Source of the DNA: Streptomyces sp. NRRL WC-3605
GTDB lineage: Bacteria > Actinomycetota > Actinomycetes > Streptomycetales > Streptomycetaceae
Length of the DNA: 64,000 bases
Reading direction: 5' to 3'
NCBI RefSeq assembly: GCF_001509795.1
Contig: NZ_LLZN01000038.1
Location: 1-64,000 of the forward strand
Positions 1 through 9,642 of this stretch are shown one piece after another. The position numbers and the translations under genes were made by a program. The notes beneath the pieces are model-generated. The model was not told the DNA's origin. It made no database searches and was given only the letters and a program-made list of their open reading frames with translations. Within the stretch, counting starts at the first letter, position 1. Each line of letters starts with the position of its first letter.

Positions 1-223
1 TCCGACTCTATCAGATCTTTCCGATCCGATTTCCTCGGTGCTTTCCAGGTTCCCGCTTCCGCGTTTCCCTTTCCGGCGGTTCCGACTTTATCAGAAGTTT
101 TGGACCGGACTGACCGGCCGTTCTTTTCCGATTCATCGGGAGAGGCTTCTCGGGAATCGATGTTCCACCGAAGCAGATAGGTTCTCAACCGCCCGGATCG
201 GACTGCGTCCGCTTCCAGGCAAC
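1..223 (-). other. Leader of a ribosomal RNA operon (16S gene lies left of the window)
   Basis: Read on the minus strand, this stretch has the composition and wording of the Streptomyces pre-16S leader as I remember it: A/G-rich segments such as GGAAAGGGAAACGCGGAAG and GAAATCGGATCGGAAAGATC, which in known operons precede the mature 16S 5' end by a few hundred bases. A 15-base direct repeat (TCCGACTYTATCAGA on the plus strand) sits at 1-15 and 81-95. No protein reading frame is credible here. The 16S gene itself is not in the window. Identity rests on recalled family sequence plus the promoter just upstream. Confidence 0.8.
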
Positions 224-229
224 TGTTCT

Positions 230-258
230 AATCTACCTCCCCGCTCGCGCCGTGTCAA
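230..258 (-). promoter_or_regulatory. rRNA operon promoter (TTGACA-17-TAGATT)
   Basis: On the minus strand a perfect -35 box TTGACA (258-253) is followed by a 17-base spacer and a -10 box TAGATT (235-230). Transcription would start near 223 and run leftward through the leader. The box quality fits the major HrdB-type sigma factor. Streptomyces rRNA operons usually have several tandem promoters; this is the clearest one here, and others could overlap the spoIIM-like gene. Confidence 0.8.
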
Positions 259-311
259 CGGCTCTTGCGGGGCGAAGAGGAGACTAGCAGCTCATCAGGC
301 CCGTACGCACA

Positions 312-1319
312 TCAAGCGGCGGTCGGCACGGCCGCGCTGCGCTCGGCCTGCTCGACATCACCCGTATCGCCCTCACGCGCGGCTCGGCCGCCGACGACAT
401 AGACGTAGACGAGGAAGGCCAGTTCGGCGAGGACGCCGATGGTGATGCGTGCCCAGGTGGGCAGTCCCGAGGGGGTCACGAAGCCTTCGATGGCGCCGGA
501 CACGAAGAGGACGAGCGCGAGGCCTATCGCCATGCCGAGGGCGGCTCGGCCTTCCTCCGCCAGGGCGGAGCGCCGGCTGCGAGGGCCGGGGTCGATCAGG
601 GTCCAGCCGAGGCGGAGGCCGGTGCCGGCGGCGACGAAGACCGCCGTGAGCTCCAGCAGGCCGTGCGGGAGGATCAGGCCGAGGAAGGTGTCCAGGCGTC
701 CTGCCGACGACATCAGGCCGATGCCGACGCCGACGTTGAGCATGTTCTGGAAGAGGATCCAGAGCACGGGCAGGCCCAGGAAGACGCCGAGGATCAGGCA
801 GAGCGCGGCCGCCCAAGCGTTGTTCGTCCAGACCTGGGCCGCGAACGACGCCGCCGGATGGCTGGAGTAGTACGTCTCGTACTGGCCGCCGGGGCGGGTG
901 AGTTCCCGGAGCTGACTGGGGGCCGCGATGGTGGCCTGCACTTCGGGGTGGGTGCCGATCCACCATCCGAGGAGGACCGCCACCAGCGTGGACAGGAGCG
1001 CGGTCGGCACCCACCAGTGGCGGCAGCGGTAGACCGCGGCGGGGAAGCTGTGCGCGAAGAAGCGGGTCACGTCGCGCCAGGAGGCTCGGCGGGTGCCGGT
1101 GACGGCGCTGCGCGCGCGGGCCACGAGCTGGCTGAGGCGGCCGGTCAGCTGGGGATCCGGTGCGCTGGACTGGATCAGGGACAGGTGCGTGGCCGCCCGC
1201 TGGTAGAGGACGACGAGTTCGTCGGTCTCGGCGCCCGTGAGCCTGCGTTGCCGGCCCAGCAGGGTGTCGAGGCGGTCCCACTCCGCCCGGTGGGCGGTGA
1301 CGAAGACGTCGAGGTCCAT
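312..1319 (-). CDS. SpoIIM family (DUF95) integral membrane protein
   Basis: This 335-residue membrane protein is of the stage II sporulation protein M family. Residues 1-90 are a charged cytoplasmic region, and several hydrophobic segments follow (for example VPTALLSTLVAVLLGWW and AAALCLILGVFLGLPVLWIL). In Bacillus, SpoIIM helps drive engulfment by remodelling peptidoglycan. In actinobacteria the role is unproven, and the gene typically sits beside an RDD-family gene, as here. The ATG at 1319 was chosen because it has a purine-rich GGGGAGCAGGAAAG stretch just upstream and begins the conserved domain. Longer upstream readings run into the divergent neighbour. Its 3' end lies close to the rRNA operon promoter. 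Confidence 0.85.
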   Translation of the reverse strand: MDLDVFVTAHRAEWDRLDTLLGRQRRLTGAETDELVVLYQRAATHLSLIQSSAPDPQLTGRLSQLVARARSAVTGTRRASWRDVTRFFAHSFPAAVYRCRHWWVPTALLSTLVAVLLGWWIGTHPEVQATIAAPSQLRELTRPGGQYETYYSSHPAASFAAQVWTNNAWAAALCLILGVFLGLPVLWILFQNMLNVGVGIGLMSSAGRLDTFLGLILPHGLLELTAVFVAAGTGLRLGWTLIDPGPRSRRSALAEEGRAALGMAIGLALVLFVSGAIEGFVTPSGLPTWARITIGVLAELAFLVYVYVVGGRAAREGDTGDVEQAERSAAVPTAA

Positions 1320-1448
1320 CTGCTTTCCTGCTCCCCGGCTGTTCGTCGGCGGTTCCTGGTGGACGTCAGCTTGTCGTACTGCGGCGCGACGCGCCCTCAG
1401 CTTGGCAGACTGGCTGCTCAAGGGGCAGGTCAGGGAAGGACGGTCGGC

Positions 1449-2372
1449 GTGAGTGAGCTGGTGACGGGCGAGGCGGTGGCGCTGGAGCTGCGCCCCGCGA
1501 AGCTGCCCAGCAGGGCCTTGGCCGTGCTGCTGGATCTGGCGGTGGCCGTGGTGGCGTACATCGTCGTGACCATCAGTGTGGTGGCCGCGACGGCGTCGCT
1601 GGACGAGGCGGCGCAGGCCGCGCTGTCGGTCGGGCTGTTCGTGTTGCTGCTGGTCGGCGGGCCGATCGCGGTCGAGACGCTCAGCCATGGGCGCTCGCTG
1701 GGGAAGCTGGCCTGCGGGCTTCGGGTGGTGCGGGACGACGGGGGGCCGATCCGGTTCCGGCACGCCCTGGTGCGGGGTCTCATCGGTGTCATCGAGATCC
1801 TGCTGACGCTCGGCGTGATCGCCGTCATCGCGTCGCTCGTCTCCGCGCGCGGACGGCGGCTCGGGGACGTCTTCGCCGGGACGCTCGTCGTACGGGAACG
1901 GGTGCCTGCTGCGCGGACGGGGTTCGTTCCGCCGCCTCCGCCGTGGCTGGCGGGGCGGTTCTCGGCGCTCGATCTGTCGGCCGTGCCGGACGGGCTGTGG
2001 CTCTCCGTCCGGCAGTACCTCACGCGCATGCAGACCCTGGATCCGCAGGTCGGCTGGAGCATGGCGCAGCGGCTCGCGACGGAGCTGGCGGGCCGTACGG
2101 GCGCGCCGGTGCCGCCGGGCGTCCCGCCCGCCGCCTATCTCGCCGCGGTGCTGCACGAGCGGCAGACGCGGGAGGCCCGCCGCGCCTTCGCCGCGGCACC
2201 GCAGGGCGGTGACCGTCCGAGCGTCGCTCCCGCAGGAATGCCCGCGCCTCAGGAGGCCGCGCCCTATCGGCTGGAGCCCTCGGAGCCCTATCGCCCGGTG
2301 CCGCAGGACCCGCCCGCCGAGGACCGGTCCGGCGGCTCGCGGCCGTCCACCGGGTTCGTTCCGCCCGCCTGA
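1449..2372 (+). CDS. RDD family membrane protein
   Basis: This 307-residue protein has an N-terminal RDD domain (about residues 10-150). It carries the hydrophobic segments and the conserved sequence SLGKLACGLRVVRDDG, plus the basic RRLGDVFAGTLVV near the domain end. RDD proteins are membrane proteins of uncertain function; some act as ion or proton antiporters. Residues 170-307 form a soluble Pro/Ala-rich tail ending in GFVPPA, with a matching GFVPPPPP earlier. The GTG start has AAGGA eight bases upstream. It is divergent from the SpoIIM-family gene across about 130 bases, a pairing seen in other actinobacteria, which suggests a joint envelope function. Confidence 0.85.
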   Translation: MSELVTGEAVALELRPAKLPSRALAVLLDLAVAVVAYIVVTISVVAATASLDEAAQAALSVGLFVLLLVGGPIAVETLSHGRSLGKLACGLRVVRDDGGPIRFRHALVRGLIGVIEILLTLGVIAVIASLVSARGRRLGDVFAGTLVVRERVPAARTGFVPPPPPWLAGRFSALDLSAVPDGLWLSVRQYLTRMQTLDPQVGWSMAQRLATELAGRTGAPVPPGVPPAAYLAAVLHERQTREARRAFAAAPQGGDRPSVAPAGMPAPQEAAPYRLEPSEPYRPVPQDPPAEDRSGGSRPSTGFVPPA

Positions 2373-2393
2373 TCCCTTCGGCCGGGGTCTCGG

Positions 2394-3008
2394 TCAATTG
2401 AACGTCGACGGCGGGGAGTCCAGGTCCTCCAGCTCGATGCCGGGGGCCGCGAGGACCACGTCGCCGGCGATGTGGACGGTGTGCCGCTCGCCCGTGTCCA
2501 GGGCGGTGACCTCGTACTCGTCCACGGTCAGGGGGCCGTTGTCAGTGGCGTGTGTTTCGCTGTTCACCAGTGCCCAGGACTGGTCCACGGTGCGGGGGGC
2601 GAGGACCGGGTCCGTGAGGGCCACCAGGCGTACGCGGGTAGCGGAGGCGGAAGGGGTGAGGCGCAGCAGACGGGTGGTGGCGACGAGGAACGCGGGGGAC
2701 GTCCCGGTGAAGGCGTGGGCGGGCACGTTGCCTTCGGTCGCCTCGGTCCCCGTGGGGTCGGTGCGCACCCAGGTGACGCCGTCGAGGGCGGCGCCGCGGA
2801 CCTGCCAGTCCCCGGCGTGCAGTTCCAGGCGGAGGGGGCGGCCGAGCGCGTCGAGGGTGAGGTCGACGGAGCCGCTGTCCTGGCCGGCGGGGGTGGTGCG
2901 CCGGGCGACGTAGCGCCAGCCGGACGGGCCGGGGGCGCACTGGAAGTGTTCTTGGGCGAGGGGGGTGTGATCGTGCGGATCGAGGAGCGAATAACGGCCG
3001 CGGGGCAT
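2394..3008 (-). CDS. Conserved hypothetical protein, 204 aa
   Basis: I do not recognise a named family. The protein is soluble, with no signal peptide and no membrane segment. It starts MPRGRYSLLDPHDHTPLAQE and is rich in short beta-prone stretches (GWRYVARR, LRLELHAGDWQVRG, TVHIAGDVVLAAPG), suggesting a beta-sandwich or lipocalin-like fold. It lies downstream of sahH on the same strand but is separated from it by a strong hairpin, so it is probably transcribed independently. The ATG at 3008 begins the well-folded part; longer readings add only low-complexity sequence. Codon bias is typical of the window. Confidence 0.7.
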   Translation of the reverse strand: MPRGRYSLLDPHDHTPLAQEHFQCAPGPSGWRYVARRTTPAGQDSGSVDLTLDALGRPLRLELHAGDWQVRGAALDGVTWVRTDPTGTEATEGNVPAHAFTGTSPAFLVATTRLLRLTPSASATRVRLVALTDPVLAPRTVDQSWALVNSETHATDNGPLTVDEYEVTALDTGERHTVHIAGDVVLAAPGIELEDLDSPPSTFN

Positions 3009-3121
3009 CGGGGTCCTGGGGCTTGACGGGCGGTCCGGTCTCGCGAGCGGTCCGGTCGTGACGGGCTGGTCCGGCCGCGCGGGCCGAGTTGCGTACGCGC
3101 GAGGGGCGTACGGGCCAAAGG

Positions 3122-3156
3122 GGCAGGCCCCCGGCACGGGGGTGCGGGGGCCTGCC
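3122..3156 (-). terminator. Hairpin terminator downstream of sahH
   Basis: A perfect 12-base inverted repeat (GGCAGGCCCCCG at 3122-3133 and its complement at 3145-3156, loop of 11) lies just past the sahH stop. No T-run follows, as is common in Streptomyces. Confidence 0.7.
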
Positions 3157-3195
3157 TCGGTGGATCGGCTGCTGCCGAGGGAGCGGAGTGCTCGC

Positions 3196-5089
<1,894 letters not shown>

Positions 5090-7138
5090 GTGACCAGTCC
5101 AGCCGGCCCTCCCCCCACGGGCGGCGGTGGCGAGCAGCGCAGTGTGAGGTTGCTCGCCGTGACCGCGTGCCCGACCGGCATCGCCCACACGTACATGGCC
5201 GCCGAGAAGCTCGCGCAGGCCGCCGAGAGCCGTGGCATCGACATGAAGGTGGAGACCCAGGGATCCATCGGGGCGGAGAACGTCCTCGATGACAACGATG
5301 TCGCCCAGGCGGACGGGGTGATCGTCGCCGCCGACAAGGACGTGGACCTGAGCCGTTTCGCGGGCAAGCGGGTCCTGACCGTGGGGGTGGCGGAGGGCAT
5401 CCGGCACCCCGAGCAGCTGATCGACCGAGTGCTGTCGGCACCCGTGCACGTGGCAGGGGGCGCCCCCACCGCCCCCGCCTCCGCTGGCGGCCGGGAGCGT
5501 GGCGCCGGGTACAAGGCGCTGATGAACGGGGTCAGCTACATGATCCCGTTCGTCGTGGTCGGCGGGCTGCTGATCGCGATATCGCTGTCGCTGGGCGGGC
5601 ACACGGACCCGTCGGGCGGCCTCGTCATCCCGAAGGACTCCTTCTGGATGGACGTGAACAACATCGGCGTCATCGGCTTCACGCTGATGGTGCCGATCCT
5701 GTCCGGCTACATCGCCTATGCCATCGGCGACCGGCCCGCGCTCGTGCCGGGCATGATCGGCGGCTGGATCGCGAACACCGGGGAGCTGTACGACTCCAAG
5801 GCGGGCGCCGGGTTCATCGGGGCCATCGTGACCGGGTTCCTCGCCGGGTATCTGGTGCGGTGGATCAAGAAGGTCAAGGTCCCGAAGTTCGCGCAGCCCA
5901 TCATGCCGATCATCGTGATCCCGATCGTGGCGACCACGGCGCTCGGGCTGTTCTTCATCCACGTCATCGGCAAGCCGATCTCCTGGGTGTTCGAGCACCT
6001 GACCGACTGGCTCGGCGGGATGACGGGGACCAGCGCGGTCCTGCTGGGCGCGATCCTCGGCCTGATGATCGCGTTCGACATGGGCGGGCCGGTCAACAAG
6101 ACGGCGTTCCTCTTCGGCGCCGGGCTCATCGCGACCGGGAACCAGACCGTCATGGGCATGTGCGCGGCCGCGATCCCGGTGATGCCGCTGGGCCAGGGCC
6201 TGGCCACGCTGCTGCGCAGGCGCCTGTACTCCGAACAGGAGCGCGAGACCGGGTTCGCCGCGCTGTTCATGGGCTGCTTCGGCATCTCCGAGGGCGCGAT
6301 CCCGTTCGCGGCGGCGCGGCCCGCGCAGGTCATCCCGGCCAACATGCTGGGCGGTGCGGTCGCCGGGGCGATCGCCGGAGTGGCCGGGGTCGAGGACGCC
6401 GTGCCGCACGGCGGGCCGATCGTGGCCGTGCTGGGCGCGGTGAGCGGGGTGCCGATGTTCTTCGTGGCCGTGGTGATCGGGTCGGTGGTGACCGCGTTGA
6501 CGACGGTCGCCCTGGTCGACGTGAGCGAGCGCGGCCGGCGGGGCGCGGTGGCGCCGGCCGGGGCGGGTGCGGTTGCACCGGAGCCCGTGCCGGTCGGTGC
6601 GGGTGCCGGTGGGGCCGCGGCGCCGGTGGAGTCCGCTGCCGCCGTGCCCGCCTCCTCCGCGTCGTCCGCGGGTGGGGCCGGGGAGGTGCTCTCCGGTCAT
6701 CTGACCGAGCGCACGGTGCGGGTCCGGCTGGACGCGGCGGACAAGGCGGCCGCGATCCGCGAGATGGCCGCCCTGCTGGCGCGCAGCGGCCGGGTCGTGG
6801 ACGAGGACGAGTTGGTGGCGACCGCGCTGCGGCGGGAGGAGCAGGGCACGACCGGGCTCGGTGAGGAGATCGCGGTCCCGCACGCCAAGACGGACGCGGT
6901 GAGCGCGCCGGTCGTCGGTTTCGCCCGCTCCGCCGAGGGCGTCGAGTGGGACTCCCCGGACGGTACGAAGGCCCGGCTGGTGTTCATGATCGCCGTACCG
7001 GAGGCGGCCGCGGGTGACGAGCATCTGCGCATCCTGGCGCTGCTGTCGCGGAAGCTGACGGATGCCGGCTTCAGGGAGCGGCTGCTGGCCGCGCCGGACG
7101 AGGGGGCCGTCGTGGAGGTGCTGCGCGAGGTCGGTTAG
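5090..7138 (+). CDS. Fused PTS fructose-type EIIBCA permease
   Basis: This 682-residue sugar phosphotransferase permease takes up and phosphorylates a fructose-like hexose. Domain order is IIB (1-110), IIC membrane channel (about 130-480) and IIA (about 525-682), with an Ala/Pro/Gly linker at 480-520. The IIB phospho-cysteine is Cys27 in ACPTGIAHT. The IIA phospho-histidine is His598 in VPHAKTD. The IIC signature GFAALFMGCFGISEGAIPFA is intact. The GTG start has AGGAG six bases upstream. Unlike the classical fru operon, no 1-phosphofructokinase or DeoR regulator is adjacent, so the substrate is uncertain. A strong hairpin ends transcription before the convergent CDF gene. Confidence 0.93.
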   Translation: MTSPAGPPPTGGGGEQRSVRLLAVTACPTGIAHTYMAAEKLAQAAESRGIDMKVETQGSIGAENVLDDNDVAQADGVIVAADKDVDLSRFAGKRVLTVGVAEGIRHPEQLIDRVLSAPVHVAGGAPTAPASAGGRERGAGYKALMNGVSYMIPFVVVGGLLIAISLSLGGHTDPSGGLVIPKDSFWMDVNNIGVIGFTLMVPILSGYIAYAIGDRPALVPGMIGGWIANTGELYDSKAGAGFIGAIVTGFLAGYLVRWIKKVKVPKFAQPIMPIIVIPIVATTALGLFFIHVIGKPISWVFEHLTDWLGGMTGTSAVLLGAILGLMIAFDMGGPVNKTAFLFGAGLIATGNQTVMGMCAAAIPVMPLGQGLATLLRRRLYSEQERETGFAALFMGCFGISEGAIPFAAARPAQVIPANMLGGAVAGAIAGVAGVEDAVPHGGPIVAVLGAVSGVPMFFVAVVIGSVVTALTTVALVDVSERGRRGAVAPAGAGAVAPEPVPVGAGAGGAAAPVESAAAVPASSASSAGGAGEVLSGHLTERTVRVRLDAADKAAAIREMAALLARSGRVVDEDELVATALRREEQGTTGLGEEIAVPHAKTDAVSAPVVGFARSAEGVEWDSPDGTKARLVFMIAVPEAAAGDEHLRILALLSRKLTDAGFRERLLAAPDEGAVVEVLREVG

Positions 7139-7151
7139 CGGGGATCACATG

Positions 7152-7190
7152 CCGAGGGGCCCGCCGGAAGTGTTCCGGCGGGCCCCTCGG
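7152..7190. terminator. Bidirectional terminator between convergent genes
   Basis: An 18-base-pair perfect inverted repeat (7152-7169 with 7173-7190) has a 3-base loop. It sits between the PTS gene and the convergent CDF transporter gene and is suited to stop transcription from both sides. Confidence 0.85.
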
Positions 7191-7202
7191 GGTGAGCGGG
7201 TG

Positions 7203-8183
7203 TCAGTGGGCGGTGTCCTGCGGGGTGGGGCCGCCCGGCGTCGCCTCGGGGTCGGCGCCCTTGGCCGCCTCGGCCTCGCTGTAGATGTCGGGTTCGAGGT
7301 AGATGACGCGGGCGATCGGGACGGCCTCGCGGATGCGGGCCTCGGCGGCGTTGATGGCGGCGGCGACCTCACCGGCCGTGTCGTCGTGCCGCACCGCGAT
7401 CTTGGCGGCGACGAGGAGTTCCTCGGGGCCGAGGTGGAGCGTGCGCATGTGGATGATGCCGGTGACGGTGTCGCCGTCGACGACGGCGGCCTCGATCCGC
7501 CTGGTCTCCTCGGCGCCCGCGGACTCGCCGAGCAGCAGCGACTTGGTCTCGATGGCCAGGACGACCGCGATCAGGACGAGCAGGACGCCGATGCAGATGG
7601 TGCCGACGCCGTCCCAGACGCCGTCGCCGGTCAGCAGGGCGAGGCCGACGCCGCCGAGGGCCAGGATCAGACCGACCAGCGCGCCGAGGTCCTCGAGGAG
7701 GACGACGGGGAGCTCGGGCGCCTTGGCGTGGCGGACGAACTCCTTCCAGGACTTCCCGCGGCGGGTGACGTTGGACTCCTTGATGGCCGTCCGGAAGGAG
7801 AAGCTTTCGGCGATGATCGCGAACACGAGGACGCCGACCGGCCAGTACCAGTGCTCGATCTCGTGGGGGTGCTTGATCTTCTCGTAGCCCTCGTAGAGGG
7901 CGAACATGCCGCCGACCGAGAACAGGATGATCGAGACGAGGAAGGCGTAGATGTAGCGCTCGCGGCCGTAGCCGAAGGGGTGTTGGGGGGTCGCCTCGCG
8001 CTGGGCCTTCTTGCCGCCGACGAGCAGCAGGGCCTGGTTGCCGGAGTCGGCGAGCGAGTGCACGCCTTCGGCGAGCATCGACGACGAGCCGCTGAACGCG
8101 AACGCCACGAACTTCGATGCAGCGATCGCGAGGTTGGCGGCGAGTGCCGCCACGATCGCCTTGGTACCGCCTGACGCGCTCAT
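7203..8183 (-). CDS. Cation diffusion facilitator (CDF) transporter
   Basis: This 326-residue divalent-cation exporter probably carries Zn or a similar metal out of the cytoplasm in exchange for protons. It has six hydrophobic helices in the first 215 residues and a soluble C-terminal domain (IIHMRTLHLGPEELLVAAKI). The helix-II metal motif HxxxD is present (HSLADSGNQ). The helix-V copy reads LLEDLGALVG, so its histidine is replaced; this is the pattern of the SLC30A9-like CDF branch. The C-terminal tail is acidic and Pro/Thr-rich. The ATG at 8183 begins a typical MSASGGTKAIVAALAANL start. It is upstream-adjacent to manA but about 170 bases away. Confidence 0.9.
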   Translation of the reverse strand: MSASGGTKAIVAALAANLAIAASKFVAFAFSGSSSMLAEGVHSLADSGNQALLLVGGKKAQREATPQHPFGYGRERYIYAFLVSIILFSVGGMFALYEGYEKIKHPHEIEHWYWPVGVLVFAIIAESFSFRTAIKESNVTRRGKSWKEFVRHAKAPELPVVLLEDLGALVGLILALGGVGLALLTGDGVWDGVGTICIGVLLVLIAVVLAIETKSLLLGESAGAEETRRIEAAVVDGDTVTGIIHMRTLHLGPEELLVAAKIAVRHDDTAGEVAAAINAAEARIREAVPIARVIYLEPDIYSEAEAAKGADPEATPGGPTPQDTAH

Positions 8184-8356
8184 GTGTCGCGTTGTCCCTT
8201 CGCCTTCGGAGCCTTCGTGTCTACGTCGTCCTGGCGTCGTCCGGGCGTCGTCGGCGAGGGCTCGCTGCCCCCGGTCGGCTTTGCCCGGCCTTTGCCGGTG
8301 GGCCATTGTCGCAGCCGGGCCGGCGCCCGGGACGCCGGGTCGCCGGATGCCCTCGG

Positions 8357-9508
8357 TCAGGCGACGACCGTGGCCCGGAACAGCGTGCCGGCACCGGACA
8401 CTTCGGCCTTCTCGCCCGCCGGGACGAAGACCGACCGACCCGGCGTCAGGTCGTGTTCCCCGGCGCGGACGGAACCCGACGTGCAGAGCAGGATCTGCGG
8501 GGTCGCGCGGGTGAGGTCGTGGGCGGTGGTGCCCTCCGGGAGGACGTACCGGGAGAGCCGGAACTCGTCGATCGGGGTCTCGTAGACCTCCTCGCCGTCG
8601 GGTGCGGCCTCCGGGCGCAGCACTCCGGGGTCGCCCGCCTCGAAGCGGACGATGCGCAGGAGTTCGGGGACGTCGACGTGCTTGGGGGTGAGGCCGCAGC
8701 GCAGGACGTTGTCGGAGTTGGCCATGAGCTCGACGCCGAGCCCGTTCAAGTAGGCGTGCGGGATGCCGGCGCCGAGGAACAGGGCTTCGCCGGGCTGCAG
8801 CCGGACGTGGTTGAGGAGCATGGCGGCGATGACGCCGGGGTCGCCGGGGTAGTGGTGGGCGATGCCGGCGTACGGGGCGTGCTCGCCGCCGAGGCGGTCG
8901 CAGGCGGCCGCGGCCTCGGCGACGGTGTGGGCCATGGCGTCGCGGTCGGCGGTGAGGATTGCGGTCAGCACCTCGCGCAGGGCCGCCTCCTCGGGGCGCG
9001 CGTGCAGCAGGTCGACGTACGGCTTGAGGGAGTCGACGCCGAGGGCGTCCAGCAGGGCGGCGGCCCGGAGGGGGTCGCGGAAGCCGCACAGGCCGTCGAA
9101 CTCGGTGAGCGCGCAGATCAGTTCGGGCTTGTGGTTGGCGTCCTTGTAGTTGCGGTGCCCGGCGTCCACGGGGATGCCGCGGCGCTCCTCGTCCTCGTAC
9201 CCCTGCCTCGCCTGCGCGAGGTCGGGGTGGACCTGGAGGGAGAGCGGGGCGCCGGCGGCGAGGAGCTTGAGGAGGAAGGGCAGGCGGGGGCCGAACTTGG
9301 CGACGGTCGCCGCGCCCAGTTCGCGTTCGGGGTCGGCCTCGATGACCTCGACGAGGGTGCCGCGGGCCGTGCGCGAGGGGGCGCCGGGGTGGGCGCCCAT
9401 CCACATCTCCGCCTGCGGTTCGCCGGTCGGCTCGACGCCGAGGAGGCCCGGGAGGGCGGTGGTGGAACCCCAGGCGTAGGGACGGACGGTGTTGTCGAGG
9501 CGGTCCAT
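8357..9508 (-). CDS. manA: Mannose-6-phosphate isomerase, class I
   Basis: It interconverts fructose-6-phosphate and mannose-6-phosphate, the entry to GDP-mannose and wall mannans. At 383 residues it has normal length. The zinc-site segments typical of type I PMI are visible: PLSLQVHPD, DANHKPELICALTEF, and GIPHAYLNGLGVELMANSDNVLR with the C-terminal cupin. The ATG at 9508 (MDRLDNTVRPYAWGSTTAL) is the conserved start. It is followed on the same strand by nothing but the CDF gene and preceded by the SIS-domain gene, 134 bases upstream, in an order shared with mycobacteria. Confidence 0.96.
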   Translation of the reverse strand: MDRLDNTVRPYAWGSTTALPGLLGVEPTGEPQAEMWMGAHPGAPSRTARGTLVEVIEADPERELGAATVAKFGPRLPFLLKLLAAGAPLSLQVHPDLAQARQGYEDEERRGIPVDAGHRNYKDANHKPELICALTEFDGLCGFRDPLRAAALLDALGVDSLKPYVDLLHARPEEAALREVLTAILTADRDAMAHTVAEAAAACDRLGGEHAPYAGIAHHYPGDPGVIAAMLLNHVRLQPGEALFLGAGIPHAYLNGLGVELMANSDNVLRCGLTPKHVDVPELLRIVRFEAGDPGVLRPEAAPDGEEVYETPIDEFRLSRYVLPEGTTAHDLTRATPQILLCTSGSVRAGEHDLTPGRSVFVPAGEKAEVSGAGTLFRATVVA

Positions 9509-9642
9509 GCGGGTTCTGCCTGCTCTCTGTGCGTGCGTGCCGGCGCGTACGAGCGCGGGTCTTCGGTGGGACACGAGGCGCGCCCGGGCCCTCGTACGGC
9601 GATGCGCGCGCGTACGGCCGCCCGGTGCGCCCCGGGACAGGT

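Noticed and set aside
38..445. A 135-codon plus-strand frame at the left edge
   Set aside because: It overlaps the rRNA leader and promoter and the end of the SpoIIM gene; its Arg-rich product is not protein-like.
663..1448. N-terminal extension of the RDD protein frame
   Set aside because: It overlaps the SpoIIM-family gene in antisense. The GTG at 1449 has a good ribosome-binding site and starts the conserved domain.
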